NCBI GenBank assembly: GCA_944390865.1
Contig: CALXRC010000004.1
Location: 50,808 to 114,807 of the forward strand
Length of the DNA: 64,000 bases
Reading direction: 5' to 3'
Source of the DNA: an uncultured Spirochaetales bacterium
Lineage (GTDB): Bacteria; Spirochaetota; Spirochaetia; Sphaerochaetales; Sphaerochaetaceae
Positions 35,482 to 44,769 of this stretch are shown here, one piece after another. Every line of letters begins with the position of its first letter. Position 1 is the first letter of the stretch. The position numbers and the translations under genes were made by a program. The notes beneath the pieces were generated by a model, which saw only the letters and a program-made list of their open reading frames with translations, searched no databases and was not told where the DNA came from.

Positions 35482-37326
35482 TCAGATATCCTTTTCGGCC
35501 AGGTCAAAGTACCTGGCTGTTTTTTCATCTATCTGAATCGAGATTCTCCTGTATTTTTCACTGCGCTCCTGTATTGTCCCGTCTTCTGTCTCATTGACAT
35601 CACTGAAGCTTGCTTCAAGACGGGCCTTGTATTTCTCCAGCTCGTCTATTTCCCTTTCCAGAGCCTCCATCTCCCTCCGTTCATTGAAGCTGAGCCCCTT
35701 TTTTTCCCTGCGGGTCCTTGTGTCAGTCTTTCTCACCTGTGAAGCTTTCTCTTTTCCTGCTTCATCTTCCTTCCACTGACTGTAGCAGGAAGGAACATTG
35801 ATTATCTTTCCTTCACGGATGACAAACAGTGAAGAACAGGTGCAGTTGAGGAAGGCCCTGTCATGAGAGACAATGACGACACAGCCCGGGAATGATGCTA
35901 CATACTCTTCAAGGTTTTCCATCGTCCTGAGATCAAGATCGTTTGTCGGCTCATCAAGTAGCAGGAAGTTCGGGTTTTCAACCAGCTTTGAAAGCAGGTA
36001 GATCCTTCGTTTTTCTCCCCCTGAAAGCACGCTCATGCTCACACGCATCTTTTCTCTCGAAAAGCCGAAAAGCTGCAGCAGCCTCTCGGCAGTGATGAGC
36101 GTTCCGGCAAAAAGAATGTTCGATCCGATATCCTCCAGATATTCAAGGGCTGTCATGCTGCTGTCAAGATTCCGGCTGAGCTGATCATAATAAGAAATAT
36201 AAGTATTCACTCCGCGCTCAACAGAACCTTCATCGCTTTCTCTTGTTCCCGCAATGATGTCAAGCAGCGTGGACTTGCCGCTTCCGTTGTCTCCTACGAC
36301 GCCGATCTTGTCTCCTTTCTTGAATGAATAGGAAAAGTCAGAGAAAAGCTTTCTGCTTCCGTAAGAGGCAGAGATGCCGTTCAGGTTCACAATTGTCTTT
36401 CCCAGTCTGCGTTCTGCAGATGAGAATGAAGTCTGTCTGGCATCCTGGACATTCCTGACCTGGCTGAGCATAGCTTCAATGCGCTCTTTTCTGTTCTTAT
36501 CCTTTCCCGTTCTTGCCTGAGGACCTCTTTCAAGCCAGATAAGTTCCCTGCGCAGAATACTGGCAAGCCTGTCCTGCTCTTTCTGCATCATGCTTATCCG
36601 CTCAGCACGCCTTTCAAGGTATGCCTCGTAATTTCCGGGATGCCTGTATATATGGCCGCGGTCGAGTTCCCAGACAGTCTGGCAGACTGCATTCAGTATA
36701 TAACGGTCATGGGTCACGATGACTGCTGCTGAAGAAGACTGTCTCAGTTCATTTTCGAGAATCTCTATTGTCCTGATGTCAAGATGGTTTGTCGGTTCAT
36801 CAAGCAGCATTATCTGCGGCCTGAGCGCGAAGACGCGGGCCAGGGCGACTTTTTTCTGTTCTCCACCGGAAAGCTCAGCCATTTTCTTTTCTGATTCATA
36901 TTTTATTCCGAACTTGCTAAGATAGTTTTTGTATTCTATCTCAATATCGTAAAGGCTGCCGCTTTCAATTCTGGCATAAAGCTGGTTTGCCAGTTTGCTG
37001 TTGTCGCTCTTCAGTGCCTGTGCATAATCATTCAGAATTCTTATTCCGGGATGATCTGCCTGATAAAGGTAGTCCTCAATTGTTGATTCTGGGCAAAAGG
37101 CCACACTCTGGCCAAGCAGCGTGATCACTGCGTTCCTGTTCACTGCAACAGTTCCTGCATCCGGAGAAATCAGCCCGGCAAGCACTTTCAGGAAGGTTGA
37201 CTTTCCCGCACCGTTAAAGCCCACCATTCCGGCAATCTCTCCATCCTCAAGTCCGAGCGTGACGGAAGAAAAGAGTGCTTTGTCATCAACAGTTTTTTCA
37301 AGGTTCTCAATTGAAAGGACATTCAT
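35482..37326 (-). CDS. ABC-F family ATPase (Uup-like)
   Basis: Soluble ribosome-associated translation factor type (614 aa). Two ATPase domains: Walker A GFNGAGKST and GDNGSGKST; signatures LSGGEQKKVALARVF and LSGGEKRRIYLLSKL; Walker B MLLDEPTNHLD and LLLDEPTNDLD. The linker has the P-site tRNA interaction region, and the C-terminus is a coiled coil (RREMEALEREIDELEKYKAR) as in Uup. I start at MNVLSIENL (37326); an upstream extension of 83 codons is antisense to the next gene. Not preceded by a ribosome site (see promoter). Confidence 0.93.
   Translation of the reverse strand: MNVLSIENLEKTVDDKALFSSVTLGLEDGEIAGMVGFNGAGKSTFLKVLAGLISPDAGTVAVNRNAVITLLGQSVAFCPESTIEDYLYQADHPGIRILNDYAQALKSDNSKLANQLYARIESGSLYDIEIEYKNYLSKFGIKYESEKKMAELSGGEQKKVALARVFALRPQIMLLDEPTNHLDIRTIEILENELRQSSSAAVIVTHDRYILNAVCQTVWELDRGHIYRHPGNYEAYLERRAERISMMQKEQDRLASILRRELIWLERGPQARTGKDKNRKERIEAMLSQVRNVQDARQTSFSSAERRLGKTIVNLNGISASYGSRKLFSDFSYSFKKGDKIGVVGDNGSGKSTLLDIIAGTRESDEGSVERGVNTYISYYDQLSRNLDSSMTALEYLEDIGSNILFAGTLITAERLLQLFGFSREKMRVSMSVLSGGEKRRIYLLSKLVENPNFLLLDEPTNDLDLRTMENLEEYVASFPGCVVIVSHDRAFLNCTCSSLFVIREGKIINVPSCYSQWKEDEAGKEKASQVRKTDTRTRREKKGLSFNERREMEALEREIDELEKYKARLEASFSDVNETEDGTIQERSEKYRRISIQIDEKTARYFDLAEKDI
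35498..35525 (+). terminator. Terminator after desulfoferrodoxin, inside the ABC-F coding end
   Basis: GCCAGGT-CAAAGT-ACCTGGC then TGTTTTTT. It lies within the last codons of the convergent ABC-F gene, so the hairpin is also coding sequence. Confidence 0.8.
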
Positions 37327-37334
37327 GGTGTGTG

Positions 37335-37363
37335 ATTTTACCTTGTATGCTCGGCTGTAACAA
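37335..37363 (-). promoter_or_regulatory. ABC-F promoter, predicted leaderless start
   Basis: Minus strand TTGTTA (37358-37363), 17-base spacer, TAAAAT (37335-37340). The ATG is the 9th base after the -10 box. Confidence 0.6.
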
Positions 37364-37390
37364 TATGGAAAAAGATTGTATCCTTCATCC

Positions 37391-38935
37391 ATGATCAAGG
37401 AACTGTCACTAACACTCAGCCCGAAAGAGGCTGCTCTGGACAATGAGGTCAGAAGAATCTGTGCCCGCAGGCTTTCCATTTCCTGTGAGGACATCACAGC
37501 AGTCCGCTTTATCAGAAAAAGCATTGACTCAAGACGCAGGGAAATCAAGATAAATGCACTTGTCAGGGTTTTCATCGGACAGGAGGAAGACTGCTGTTAT
37601 GACAAGACTGTCTTTCCTGACGTCAGCTCAAGACCGCAGGCAGTGGTTGTCGGAGCCGGGCCTGCAGGACTGTATGCTGCTCTGACCCTGATCGAGAATG
37701 GCTGGAGGCCTGTCGTGCTTGAGCGGGGGGCAGATGTCCATCAGAGGAAAAAGGACTGTGCCCTCTTGTGCAGGGAAGGCCGGCTAGATCCTGATTCAAA
37801 CTACTGCTTCGGAGAAGGCGGTGCCGGCTGCTTTTCAGACGGAAAGCTCTATACGCGTTCTGTCAAGCGCGGCAATGTAAGAAGGATTCTGTCCATCCTT
37901 GTCCAGCACGGAGCCAGTCCTGACATTCTCAGTGATGCCCATCCCCATATCGGAAGCGACAGACTGCCTTCTGTGATTGAGAGAATGAGGATGACAATCA
38001 CAGAAGCAGGAGGCGAAGTCCATTTCGGCACGCGCGTCACAGCTCTTGAAAAAAGAGGAGATGAGGTGACAGGAGCAATATGTGCGGACGGCACTCTGTA
38101 TTCCGGTCCTGTGATTCTTGCGACAGGCCACAGCGCACACGATGTGTATTCCTTTCTGGCAGCGCAGGGCTTTGCCCTGGAAGCAAAGGATGTGGCTGTG
38201 GGCGTCAGGCTTGAGCATCCCCAGACGCTGATTGATCAGATGCAGTACCACAGCAGCGAGGGCAGGGGAAAGTGGCTGCCTCCTGCAAGTTACAGCTTCA
38301 CGGCCCAGGTTGAGGGCAGGGGCGTGTATTCGTTCTGCATGTGTCCCGGAGGGATAATCGTGCCTGCAAGCACTGAGGAGGATGCTCTTGTCGTGAATGG
38401 AATGAGCCCGGCCTCGCGCTCCGGACGCTGGGCCAACAGCGGAATTGTCGTACAGCTGAGAGTCAGCGACCTGAAGGAAAGCGATTCAATGGCCATGCTG
38501 CGATTCACGAAAGCCATTGAGAGGGCCTGCTTCAATCCCTTGTTCAAGGCTCCGGCGCAGAGGATGACTGACTTCATGAGCAGAAGACAATCCTCATCTC
38601 TTCCATCCTCATCCTACATTCCCGGCCTTGTCTCCATGTCCATGGATGAAGTACTTCCGCCTGTAATTGCCTCCAGCCTGAGAAAAGGGCTTGAGGCTTT
38701 CAGTGCGATGAGCAGGGGCAGATTCCTTTCAAATGAGGCGCTTCTGATCGCTCCTGAGACAAGGACAAGTTCTCCTGTAAGGATAGTCAGGGGGGCTGAC
38801 TATAGCCAGATAAGCGGTTTTTATCCCTGCGGCGAGGGGGCAGGCTATGCCGGAGGCATCGTTTCTGCAGCTCTTGACGGCACAGCGGCTGCCTTGGCTG
38901 CGGCCAGAATGCTCGACATGAAGGGAAAAAAGTGA
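37391..38935 (+). CDS. FAD-dependent oxidoreductase of the COG2509 type
   Basis: 514 aa. Small N-terminal ferredoxin-like domain (1-80), then FAD-binding VVVGAGPAGLYAALTLIENG, the family stretch CFGEGGAGCFSDGKLYTR, ATGHSAHDVY, and C-terminal GFYPCGEGAGYAGGIVSAA. These are conserved uncharacterised flavoproteins, annotated as NAD(FAD)-utilising dehydrogenases; substrate unknown. Start chosen at ATG 37391 rather than an upstream TTG; no ribosome site in either case. Divergent from ABC-F. Confidence 0.88.
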   Translation: MIKELSLTLSPKEAALDNEVRRICARRLSISCEDITAVRFIRKSIDSRRREIKINALVRVFIGQEEDCCYDKTVFPDVSSRPQAVVVGAGPAGLYAALTLIENGWRPVVLERGADVHQRKKDCALLCREGRLDPDSNYCFGEGGAGCFSDGKLYTRSVKRGNVRRILSILVQHGASPDILSDAHPHIGSDRLPSVIERMRMTITEAGGEVHFGTRVTALEKRGDEVTGAICADGTLYSGPVILATGHSAHDVYSFLAAQGFALEAKDVAVGVRLEHPQTLIDQMQYHSSEGRGKWLPPASYSFTAQVEGRGVYSFCMCPGGIIVPASTEEDALVVNGMSPASRSGRWANSGIVVQLRVSDLKESDSMAMLRFTKAIERACFNPLFKAPAQRMTDFMSRRQSSSLPSSSYIPGLVSMSMDEVLPPVIASSLRKGLEAFSAMSRGRFLSNEALLIAPETRTSSPVRIVRGADYSQISGFYPCGEGAGYAGGIVSAALDGTAAALAAARMLDMKGKK

Positions 38936-38966
38936 CTGAAAGTACAATCTTTTGCCTTCAGGTGTT

Positions 38967-38996
38967 TTGACAAGGGGTTTACACGTATTTCATAAT
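38967..38996 (+). promoter_or_regulatory. Promoter of the BMP/ABC transporter operon
   Basis: TTGACA (38967-38972), 18-base spacer, CATAAT (38991-38996). A leader of about 70 bases follows, with AGGAGG at 39034-39041 and a small hairpin GCAGGA-TAAGTCG-TCCTGC before the functional AAAGG site. Confidence 0.75.
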
Positions 38997-39071
38997 AACC
39001 ATAACAGATCGTAGGATCTTGAACACAACTAACAGGAGGAAAGCAGGATAAGTCGTCCTGCAGAAAGGTTT

Positions 39072-40094
39072 ATGAAAAAACTGCTAACAGTTCTCGTTGT
39101 TCTTTTCGTCCTGGCCCCTCTGGCAGTCTTTGCCTCCGGAGCTTCTGAAGCATCCGGCGCAGAGGCAGACGGTCAGTACAAGGTGGCGCTCATCATTGAG
39201 AACACAATTGATGACAGAGGCTGGTGTCAGTCAATGCATGACGGTATTCTCGGAGCCATGGAAGCCCTTCCAGGAAAGATTCACTACGAGTACTCTGAGA
39301 GAATGACGACAGTCGATGCCGAATCAATCGCCAGACAGTATATCGCAGACGGCTTTGACCTCATCATCGCCCATGGCTCCCAGTACAGGAACATGGTCAG
39401 TGATCTGGCTGCTGAATTCCCTGATGTCTCTTTCGCTTTTGGAACAAGCTCTGACATCATTGCAGACAATGTCTTCACATACATGCCGGAATCAGAAGAG
39501 ACAGGCTATCTCTCCGGCCTTATCGCAGGTCTGCTGACAAAGACTGACAACATCGGTCTTGTCGGTCCTGTCGACAGCGGTGATGCTGCAAGATACAACA
39601 GAGGCTTCATTCTCGGTGTTGAGGCTGTCAACCCTGATGCTGCCGTAAATGTGGCTTACACAGGAAGCTTCTCTGACTATGTGCGCTCAGCTGAGCTTGC
39701 AACGACTCAGATCCTTGCCGGTGCGGATGTCCTCACAGGTTCATCCCAGCAGGCAATCGGTGCCATGAGAGCCTGTGCTGAGTATGATGATGTGCTCTGG
39801 GTCGGCCAGGATATCGCACAGTTTGAAACTCCTGAAGGCCAGGCAAAGTGTGTCGCTGCTTCTGCATACAACTACACTGCGGTCGTCGTCGGCCTCATCG
39901 AGAGTCTGGACGAAGGCGTCACAGGCGGAGTCTGCATCCCGATGAACTTCAATAACGGCGGCTTCATTTTCGAGTACAACAGCGCTCTGAGCGATGTTGT
40001 GACGGATGAGATCAGAGCTGCGGTTGACGAGGCAATCAGCCAGTTCACCGCTTCTGCCGGAGTTCTTTCCAACTGGGCAGACGTTCAGATCTGA
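39072..40094 (+). CDS. BMP-family ABC transporter substrate-binding protein
   Basis: 340 aa. Exported by MKKLLTVLVVLFVLAPLAVFASG. The BMP/PnrA family is visible in ALIIENTIDDRGWCQSMHDG, AHGSQYRNMVSDLA, FAFGTSSDI, VGPVDSGDAARYNRGFILG. Most characterised members bind purine nucleosides (PnrA, Med); some bind sugars or autoinducers. The downstream dehydrogenases hint at a carbohydrate-like ligand here. Confidence 0.92.
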   Translation: MKKLLTVLVVLFVLAPLAVFASGASEASGAEADGQYKVALIIENTIDDRGWCQSMHDGILGAMEALPGKIHYEYSERMTTVDAESIARQYIADGFDLIIAHGSQYRNMVSDLAAEFPDVSFAFGTSSDIIADNVFTYMPESEETGYLSGLIAGLLTKTDNIGLVGPVDSGDAARYNRGFILGVEAVNPDAAVNVAYTGSFSDYVRSAELATTQILAGADVLTGSSQQAIGAMRACAEYDDVLWVGQDIAQFETPEGQAKCVAASAYNYTAVVVGLIESLDEGVTGGVCIPMNFNNGGFIFEYNSALSDVVTDEIRAAVDEAISQFTASAGVLSNWADVQI

Positions 40095-40109
40095 CAGCTG
40101 AGAATACAG

Positions 40110-40141
40110 CAGGGGCGTCAGCGTGATGCCCCTGATTTTTT
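40110..40141 (+). terminator. Intra-operon hairpin/terminator after the binding-protein gene
   Basis: CAGGGGC-G-TCA, GCG loop, TGA-T-GCCCCTG then six T, ending 11 bases before the ATPase ATG. It would let the binding protein be made in excess over the membrane complex. Confidence 0.8.
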
Positions 40142-40152
40142 AAAGGTGATCT

Positions 40153-41682
40153 ATGGAAGAGAAAATCAGATCTTTGCGTATGGAGCATATCAGCAAGCGC
40201 TTTCCCGGCGTCCTTGCCTCTGATGACATTTCGCTGTCAGTCGGGGAAGGCCAGATTCTGGCGCTGGTAGGCGAGAACGGAGCGGGAAAGACCACGCTTA
40301 TGAATATTTTGATGGGCATATACCAGCAGGATGAAGGCAAAATATTCATAAACGACAAGGAAGTGCACTTCAGAGGCCCTGAAGACGCTTTCAATGCAGG
40401 CCTCGGCATGGTTCACCAGCAGTACATGCTGGTTCCGAACATGACAGTCACTGAGAATGTCGCACTCGGCTACAAGCAGGCATGGAAGCCTTTGAAGCTT
40501 GACCTGGACATGGTCCGCTCTCGAGTTGTGGAGATAAGCAGCTATTATGGACTTGCGGTCAACCCGGATGCATATATCTGGCAGCTGTCGGTGGGTGAGC
40601 AGCAGCGCGTAGAGCTTGTCAAGACACTCTGCCTGGGAGCAAAGTTTCTCATTCTTGACGAGCCGACCTCAGCCCTGACCCCGCAGGAGACTGATGAGCT
40701 GATTGCCCTGCTCAAGAAGATGAAGAATGAACTGTCTGTCATCTTCATCAGCCACAAGCTGAATGAAGTCAAGGCTCTGAGCGATACTGTCGTGATCCTG
40801 CGCCACGGTGCCGTAGTCTTTTCAGGAAATACGGATGACTATTCTCCAAGCCAGATCGCAGCAATGATGACAGGTCATGAGATTGTGCTTCCTGAAAACA
40901 GGGAAGAGGCAGTGAGGGGCGAGCTTGCCCTGTCCATAAAGGATATCTCAGTACGTTCCGACAGAGGCTTCCTTGCTCTTGATCATCTCTCTCTTGATGT
41001 CTATCAGGGTGAGATTGTAGGTCTTGCCGGAGTCTCCGGCAACGGACAGAGGGAGCTTGCAGAGGCGATCAACGGACTGCGGAGCATAGAGAGCGGTTCA
41101 ATTGAGTTTTTCGGAACTGACATCGCAAACAAGAGCCCGTACTATGTAATTGACCATGGAATGGGCTATATACCTGAAGAGCGCAATATTGAAGGCATTG
41201 TCCCGTCCTTCGCCATCAGGGAGAACTTCATCCTGAAGGACAGCGACAAGAAAAGCTTTTCCAGATACCGCTTCCTGAAGAACAAGGCGATCAGCAGGAA
41301 TGCAGAAGTGCTCAGGGAGAATTTTGACATCCGCTGCCCGGACACCGCGACTGCTGCCGGAAGCCTTTCCGGAGGAAACATCCAGAAAGTCATTCTGGCA
41401 AGGGAGATCACGCGTGCTCCGCGGTTCCTGATTGCCGTCTATCCTACGCGCGGTCTTGATATGGGCGCAATTGAGTTCATTCATCAGGAGCTTCTGAAAA
41501 AGAGGAAGGAAGGCATAGGCATTCTGCTCATCAGCGAGGAGCTGGATGAGATCATGAACCTTTCTGACCGCATCGCAGTCATTTACAAAGGCTCTATCCA
41601 GAAAGTGCTGAAGCATGGAGAGGCAAACAGGAAGAATCTGGGCATTCTCATGGCCGGAGTCGGCAGGGAGGAGGAAGAATGA
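40153..41682 (+). CDS. ABC transporter double ATPase, BMP/nucleoside type
   Basis: 509 aa with two ABC domains, as in NupO/YufO and sugar type RbsA. First half: GENGAGKTTLMNILMG, LSVGEQQRVELVKTL, LILDEPTSAL. Second half: GVSGNGQRELAEAI (degenerate Walker A), LSGGNIQKVILAREI, YPTRGLDMGA (Walker B Asp replaced as usual in this class). Overlaps the next gene by 4 bases. Confidence 0.93.
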   Translation: MEEKIRSLRMEHISKRFPGVLASDDISLSVGEGQILALVGENGAGKTTLMNILMGIYQQDEGKIFINDKEVHFRGPEDAFNAGLGMVHQQYMLVPNMTVTENVALGYKQAWKPLKLDLDMVRSRVVEISSYYGLAVNPDAYIWQLSVGEQQRVELVKTLCLGAKFLILDEPTSALTPQETDELIALLKKMKNELSVIFISHKLNEVKALSDTVVILRHGAVVFSGNTDDYSPSQIAAMMTGHEIVLPENREEAVRGELALSIKDISVRSDRGFLALDHLSLDVYQGEIVGLAGVSGNGQRELAEAINGLRSIESGSIEFFGTDIANKSPYYVIDHGMGYIPEERNIEGIVPSFAIRENFILKDSDKKSFSRYRFLKNKAISRNAEVLRENFDIRCPDTATAAGSLSGGNIQKVILAREITRAPRFLIAVYPTRGLDMGAIEFIHQELLKKRKEGIGILLISEELDEIMNLSDRIAVIYKGSIQKVLKHGEANRKNLGILMAGVGREEEE

Positions 41683-42770
41683 CAAAGAATTTCACTGTCC
41701 TGTATAAGACTGTAATTATTCTGCTGGCAATTCTCGCCACGCTGCTGCTGTCGTCGGTCATCCTGCTTATTCTCGGCGCTGATGTCTTTCGCACCTTCTA
41801 TACCATTGTCATCACTCCGCTGACCCGCGTCGGACACATCACAGAGGTCTTTGTAAGAGCAGTCCCGCTGTGCATCACAGCACTGGGCGTGGCAGTAGCC
41901 TACAGATCCGGCATTGTCAACATCGGAGCAGAAGGGCAGATGGCAATGGGAATTCTCGGCTTCACGACAGTTGCCCTGGCTCTTCCTGATCTGCCTAAGC
42001 CTCTGCTTCTGCCGATGGCTCTGCTTGCTTCTGTGCTTGCAGGCGGACTGTGGGGCTTCATTCCCGGAATACTCAAGGCAAGGCTGCAGGTGTCTGAGCT
42101 GCTGTCGACTGTCATGCTCAACTACATTGCCGCTCAGTTCTATTCCTTCTGTCTCCGCGTTCCTCTGCTTGATCCTGCAGAAGCACTCTCAGGCGCAGGA
42201 ACGCCGCAGTCTGCAAGGCTTACTGCAAACATTGAAATCGGACGCATAACAGGGCGCCTGCATTATGGCGTATTCGTTGCCCTTGCCCTTGCGTTAATTG
42301 TCTATCTCTTCCTGTGGAAGACAAGCTTCGGTTACAAGATGAGGGCAAGCGGGGCAGAACGCAGGGCGGCCCGCTACGGAGGCATCAATGTTCCCGCCTG
42401 GGTGACGCTTGCAATGGTTGTCAGCGGCGCCTTTGCCGGACTTGCCGGCGGCATAGAGATTGCAGCTGTGCACAGAAGGGCAATCGAAGGTGTGACAAAC
42501 AACTATGGATTCAGCGCTGTCGTCGTTGCGCTTTTCGGCATGCTCCATCCGTTTGGAATCATACCTGCATCCTTCTTCTTCGCGCTGCTCATCTACGGCT
42601 CGACGCTGACTCCGAGGGCAGTCGGCGTGCCTGCCAACATCGTTGATGTCATGCAGGGACTTATCATCATTGTCATCGTCACAACCCAGATGATACTCCA
42701 GAACACTTATCTGGAAGACAGGGTATGGCACTGGTACAGTGCAAAAAGAAAGCTGAAGCAGGAGGTCTAA
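41679..42770 (+). CDS. ABC transporter permease, BMP/nucleoside type (NupP-like)
   Basis: 363 aa, about nine membrane helices. YRSGIVNIGAEGQMAMG and GAFAGLAGGIEIAAVHRR are family signatures of branched-chain/nucleoside permeases. Confidence 0.92.
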   Translation: MTKNFTVLYKTVIILLAILATLLLSSVILLILGADVFRTFYTIVITPLTRVGHITEVFVRAVPLCITALGVAVAYRSGIVNIGAEGQMAMGILGFTTVALALPDLPKPLLLPMALLASVLAGGLWGFIPGILKARLQVSELLSTVMLNYIAAQFYSFCLRVPLLDPAEALSGAGTPQSARLTANIEIGRITGRLHYGVFVALALALIVYLFLWKTSFGYKMRASGAERRAARYGGINVPAWVTLAMVVSGAFAGLAGGIEIAAVHRRAIEGVTNNYGFSAVVVALFGMLHPFGIIPASFFFALLIYGSTLTPRAVGVPANIVDVMQGLIIIVIVTTQMILQNTYLEDRVWHWYSAKRKLKQEV

Positions 42771-42771
42771 C

Positions 42772-43716
42772 ATGGATATCATCGTCAACATTCTTTCAAT
42801 GACAATTCCTTTCTCCGTCGCACTTCTGCTTGCCTCAATAGGAGAAATGTTCAACCAGAGAAGCGGTGTCTTCAACCTCGGCTGCGAGGGAATCATGGCA
42901 ATGGGCGCCTTTGTCGGAATGCTGGTTCCCTTCATGGTCGGGCACGGCGGTGCCGTGGGGCAGGGCTGGAACTGGCTGGGCCTCCTGCTTGCAGCCCTGA
43001 CCGGTGCGCTCCTCGGACTCTTTTTTGCTGTCATTGTCGTCACTTTCCGTGCTCCTCAGGGCATTGCAGGCATTGGAATGCAGATGTTCGGAGTCGGTAC
43101 AGCAGGCACTCTCTTCCGCCACTTTGTCGGCGGCACGCAGTCAATTCCCGGCATGCAGAACACTCCTGTTCCGCTGCTTTGCGACATTCCTGTGATCGGA
43201 ACCATATTCTTCAGCCACAATCTGGTTGTCTACCTTGCTTTCATCTTCGTTCCTGTTGCCTGGTACATTCTGTTCAAGACAAGCTGGGGACTGAGAGTCA
43301 GGGCTGTCGGCACGCACCCCAGAGCTGCTGATACAATGGGAATCAATGTGAACAGGACACGGTATGAGGCTCTTGCACTTGGAGGAGCCCTGGCCGGTCT
43401 TGCCGGTGCATATCTGTCTGTCTGTCAGGTCAAGATGTTTTCTGATGACCTCATCGCAGGACGCGGATTCATAGCAGTTGCCCTTGTCTATTTCGGACAC
43501 TGGCATCCTGTCAAGATCATGCTTGGCGCTCTGCTGTTCTCATTCGCCCAGACAATTCAGTACAACGTGCAGGGACTGGGCATCAATATTCCGTACGAAT
43601 TTTTCGTCATGCTTCCATATGTCGTTGTCATTATTGTCCTTGCGTTCACTTCACGCAATCAGACGACAAGCCCGGCGGCACTTGGAAAACCATTCAACAG
43701 GGAGATAAGGACATGA
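42772..43716 (+). CDS. ABC transporter permease, BMP/nucleoside type (NupQ-like)
   Basis: 314 aa, about eight helices; QRSGVFNLGCEGIMAMGAFV and the ALGGALAGLAGAYLSV motif mirror the preceding permease. Overlaps the MocA-type gene by 4 bases, tying transport to that enzyme. Confidence 0.92.
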   Translation: MDIIVNILSMTIPFSVALLLASIGEMFNQRSGVFNLGCEGIMAMGAFVGMLVPFMVGHGGAVGQGWNWLGLLLAALTGALLGLFFAVIVVTFRAPQGIAGIGMQMFGVGTAGTLFRHFVGGTQSIPGMQNTPVPLLCDIPVIGTIFFSHNLVVYLAFIFVPVAWYILFKTSWGLRVRAVGTHPRAADTMGINVNRTRYEALALGGALAGLAGAYLSVCQVKMFSDDLIAGRGFIAVALVYFGHWHPVKIMLGALLFSFAQTIQYNVQGLGINIPYEFFVMLPYVVVIIVLAFTSRNQTTSPAALGKPFNREIRT

Positions 43717-44747
43717 CAGACAAAGAATACAGGGTGGGCATTGCAGGGACCGGCGCCATTGCCAGGGTGCATGCCCTGGCAGTCGGGAAAGCAAAGGGAG
43801 CACGTCTTGTCTCCTGCTACAACCACAGCCGTGAGAAGGGTGAGGCCTTTGCAAAAGAGTTCTCCATTTCATTCTATTCTGATCTTGAGTCTTTTGCTGC
43901 GGATCCTGAGACAGACATCGTCATTGTCACAACGCCGTCGGCGGCTCACTATGAAATTGCCATGAGCGCAATCCGCCACCACAAGAAGGCTGTTATAATC
44001 GAGAAACCGCTTGAGACAACCGTTGAGAAGAGCGAGGAGATCATCAGGGCGGCAAGAAAGGAAGGCGTGATGATCTCAGGAATCTTCCAGTCCCGCTTCT
44101 TTCCTTCATCCCTGCTCGTCCGCAAAGCTCTGGATGAAGGAAGGTTCGGCCGCCTGACGATGCTTACAGCCCAGTTCAACTGGTACCGCTCGCAGGCCTA
44201 TTACGATGAATCGCCCTGGCACAGCAGGGACGGATCCGGCGTGCTCATGAATCAGGGCATTCATGCTGTTGATCTCATGCTCTGGTTCGCAGGAGATGTG
44301 GATGAGCTTTGCGCCTATACCACAGTTCTCGGACATGAGAGGATTGAAGTCGAGGACACGGCCGCAGCCTGCCTGAAATTCAGAAACGGGGCCCTGGGGA
44401 TAATAGAGGGCACTACTGCCTCCTGGCCGGGCTTTCTGAAGCGGATTGAGATCTGCGGCACGAAGGGTTCTGTGATTCTGGAGGATGAAAGCATCAGGGC
44501 CTGGTGCTTTGAAGACAGTAGGGAAGGTGACGATGAGGTTGTCCTCAGATATGCCTCGTCCTCTTCCTCCGGAGGTGCCAGCGATCCTATGGCCATCTCG
44601 TCCTCTGGCCATATTGCCAGCATTCAGGATGTTGTTGACGCGCTCAATGAAGGACGTGAGCCCTTTATTACAGGAGAGGAGGCACTGAAGGCTGTAAGAG
44701 TTGTCAGTGCCTGCCTGAAGTCAAGCGGTTCTCCCGTCAGACTGTGA
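43713..44747 (+). CDS. Gfo/Idh/MocA-family NAD(P)-dependent oxidoreductase
   Basis: 344 aa. Nucleotide-binding GIAGTGAIARVHALAV, then VIIEKPLETTVEKSEE (catalytic Lys of EKP) and the substrate-domain YYDESPWHSRDGSGVLMNQG and HAVDLMLWFAG with its conserved His. Acts on sugars, inositols or sugar acids; the exact substrate is unknown. Coupled to the transporter by overlap. Confidence 0.92.
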   Translation: MTDKEYRVGIAGTGAIARVHALAVGKAKGARLVSCYNHSREKGEAFAKEFSISFYSDLESFAADPETDIVIVTTPSAAHYEIAMSAIRHHKKAVIIEKPLETTVEKSEEIIRAARKEGVMISGIFQSRFFPSSLLVRKALDEGRFGRLTMLTAQFNWYRSQAYYDESPWHSRDGSGVLMNQGIHAVDLMLWFAGDVDELCAYTTVLGHERIEVEDTAAACLKFRNGALGIIEGTTASWPGFLKRIEICGTKGSVILEDESIRAWCFEDSREGDDEVVLRYASSSSSGGASDPMAISSSGHIASIQDVVDALNEGREPFITGEEALKAVRVVSACLKSSGSPVRL

Positions 44748-44769
44748 AACTAAGCTCAGAGGTGGAAAT

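Noticed and set aside
37327..37575. 83-codon N-terminal extension of the ABC-F protein
   Set aside because: It is antisense to the divergent COG2509 gene and not part of ABC-F proteins; a promoter lies there instead.
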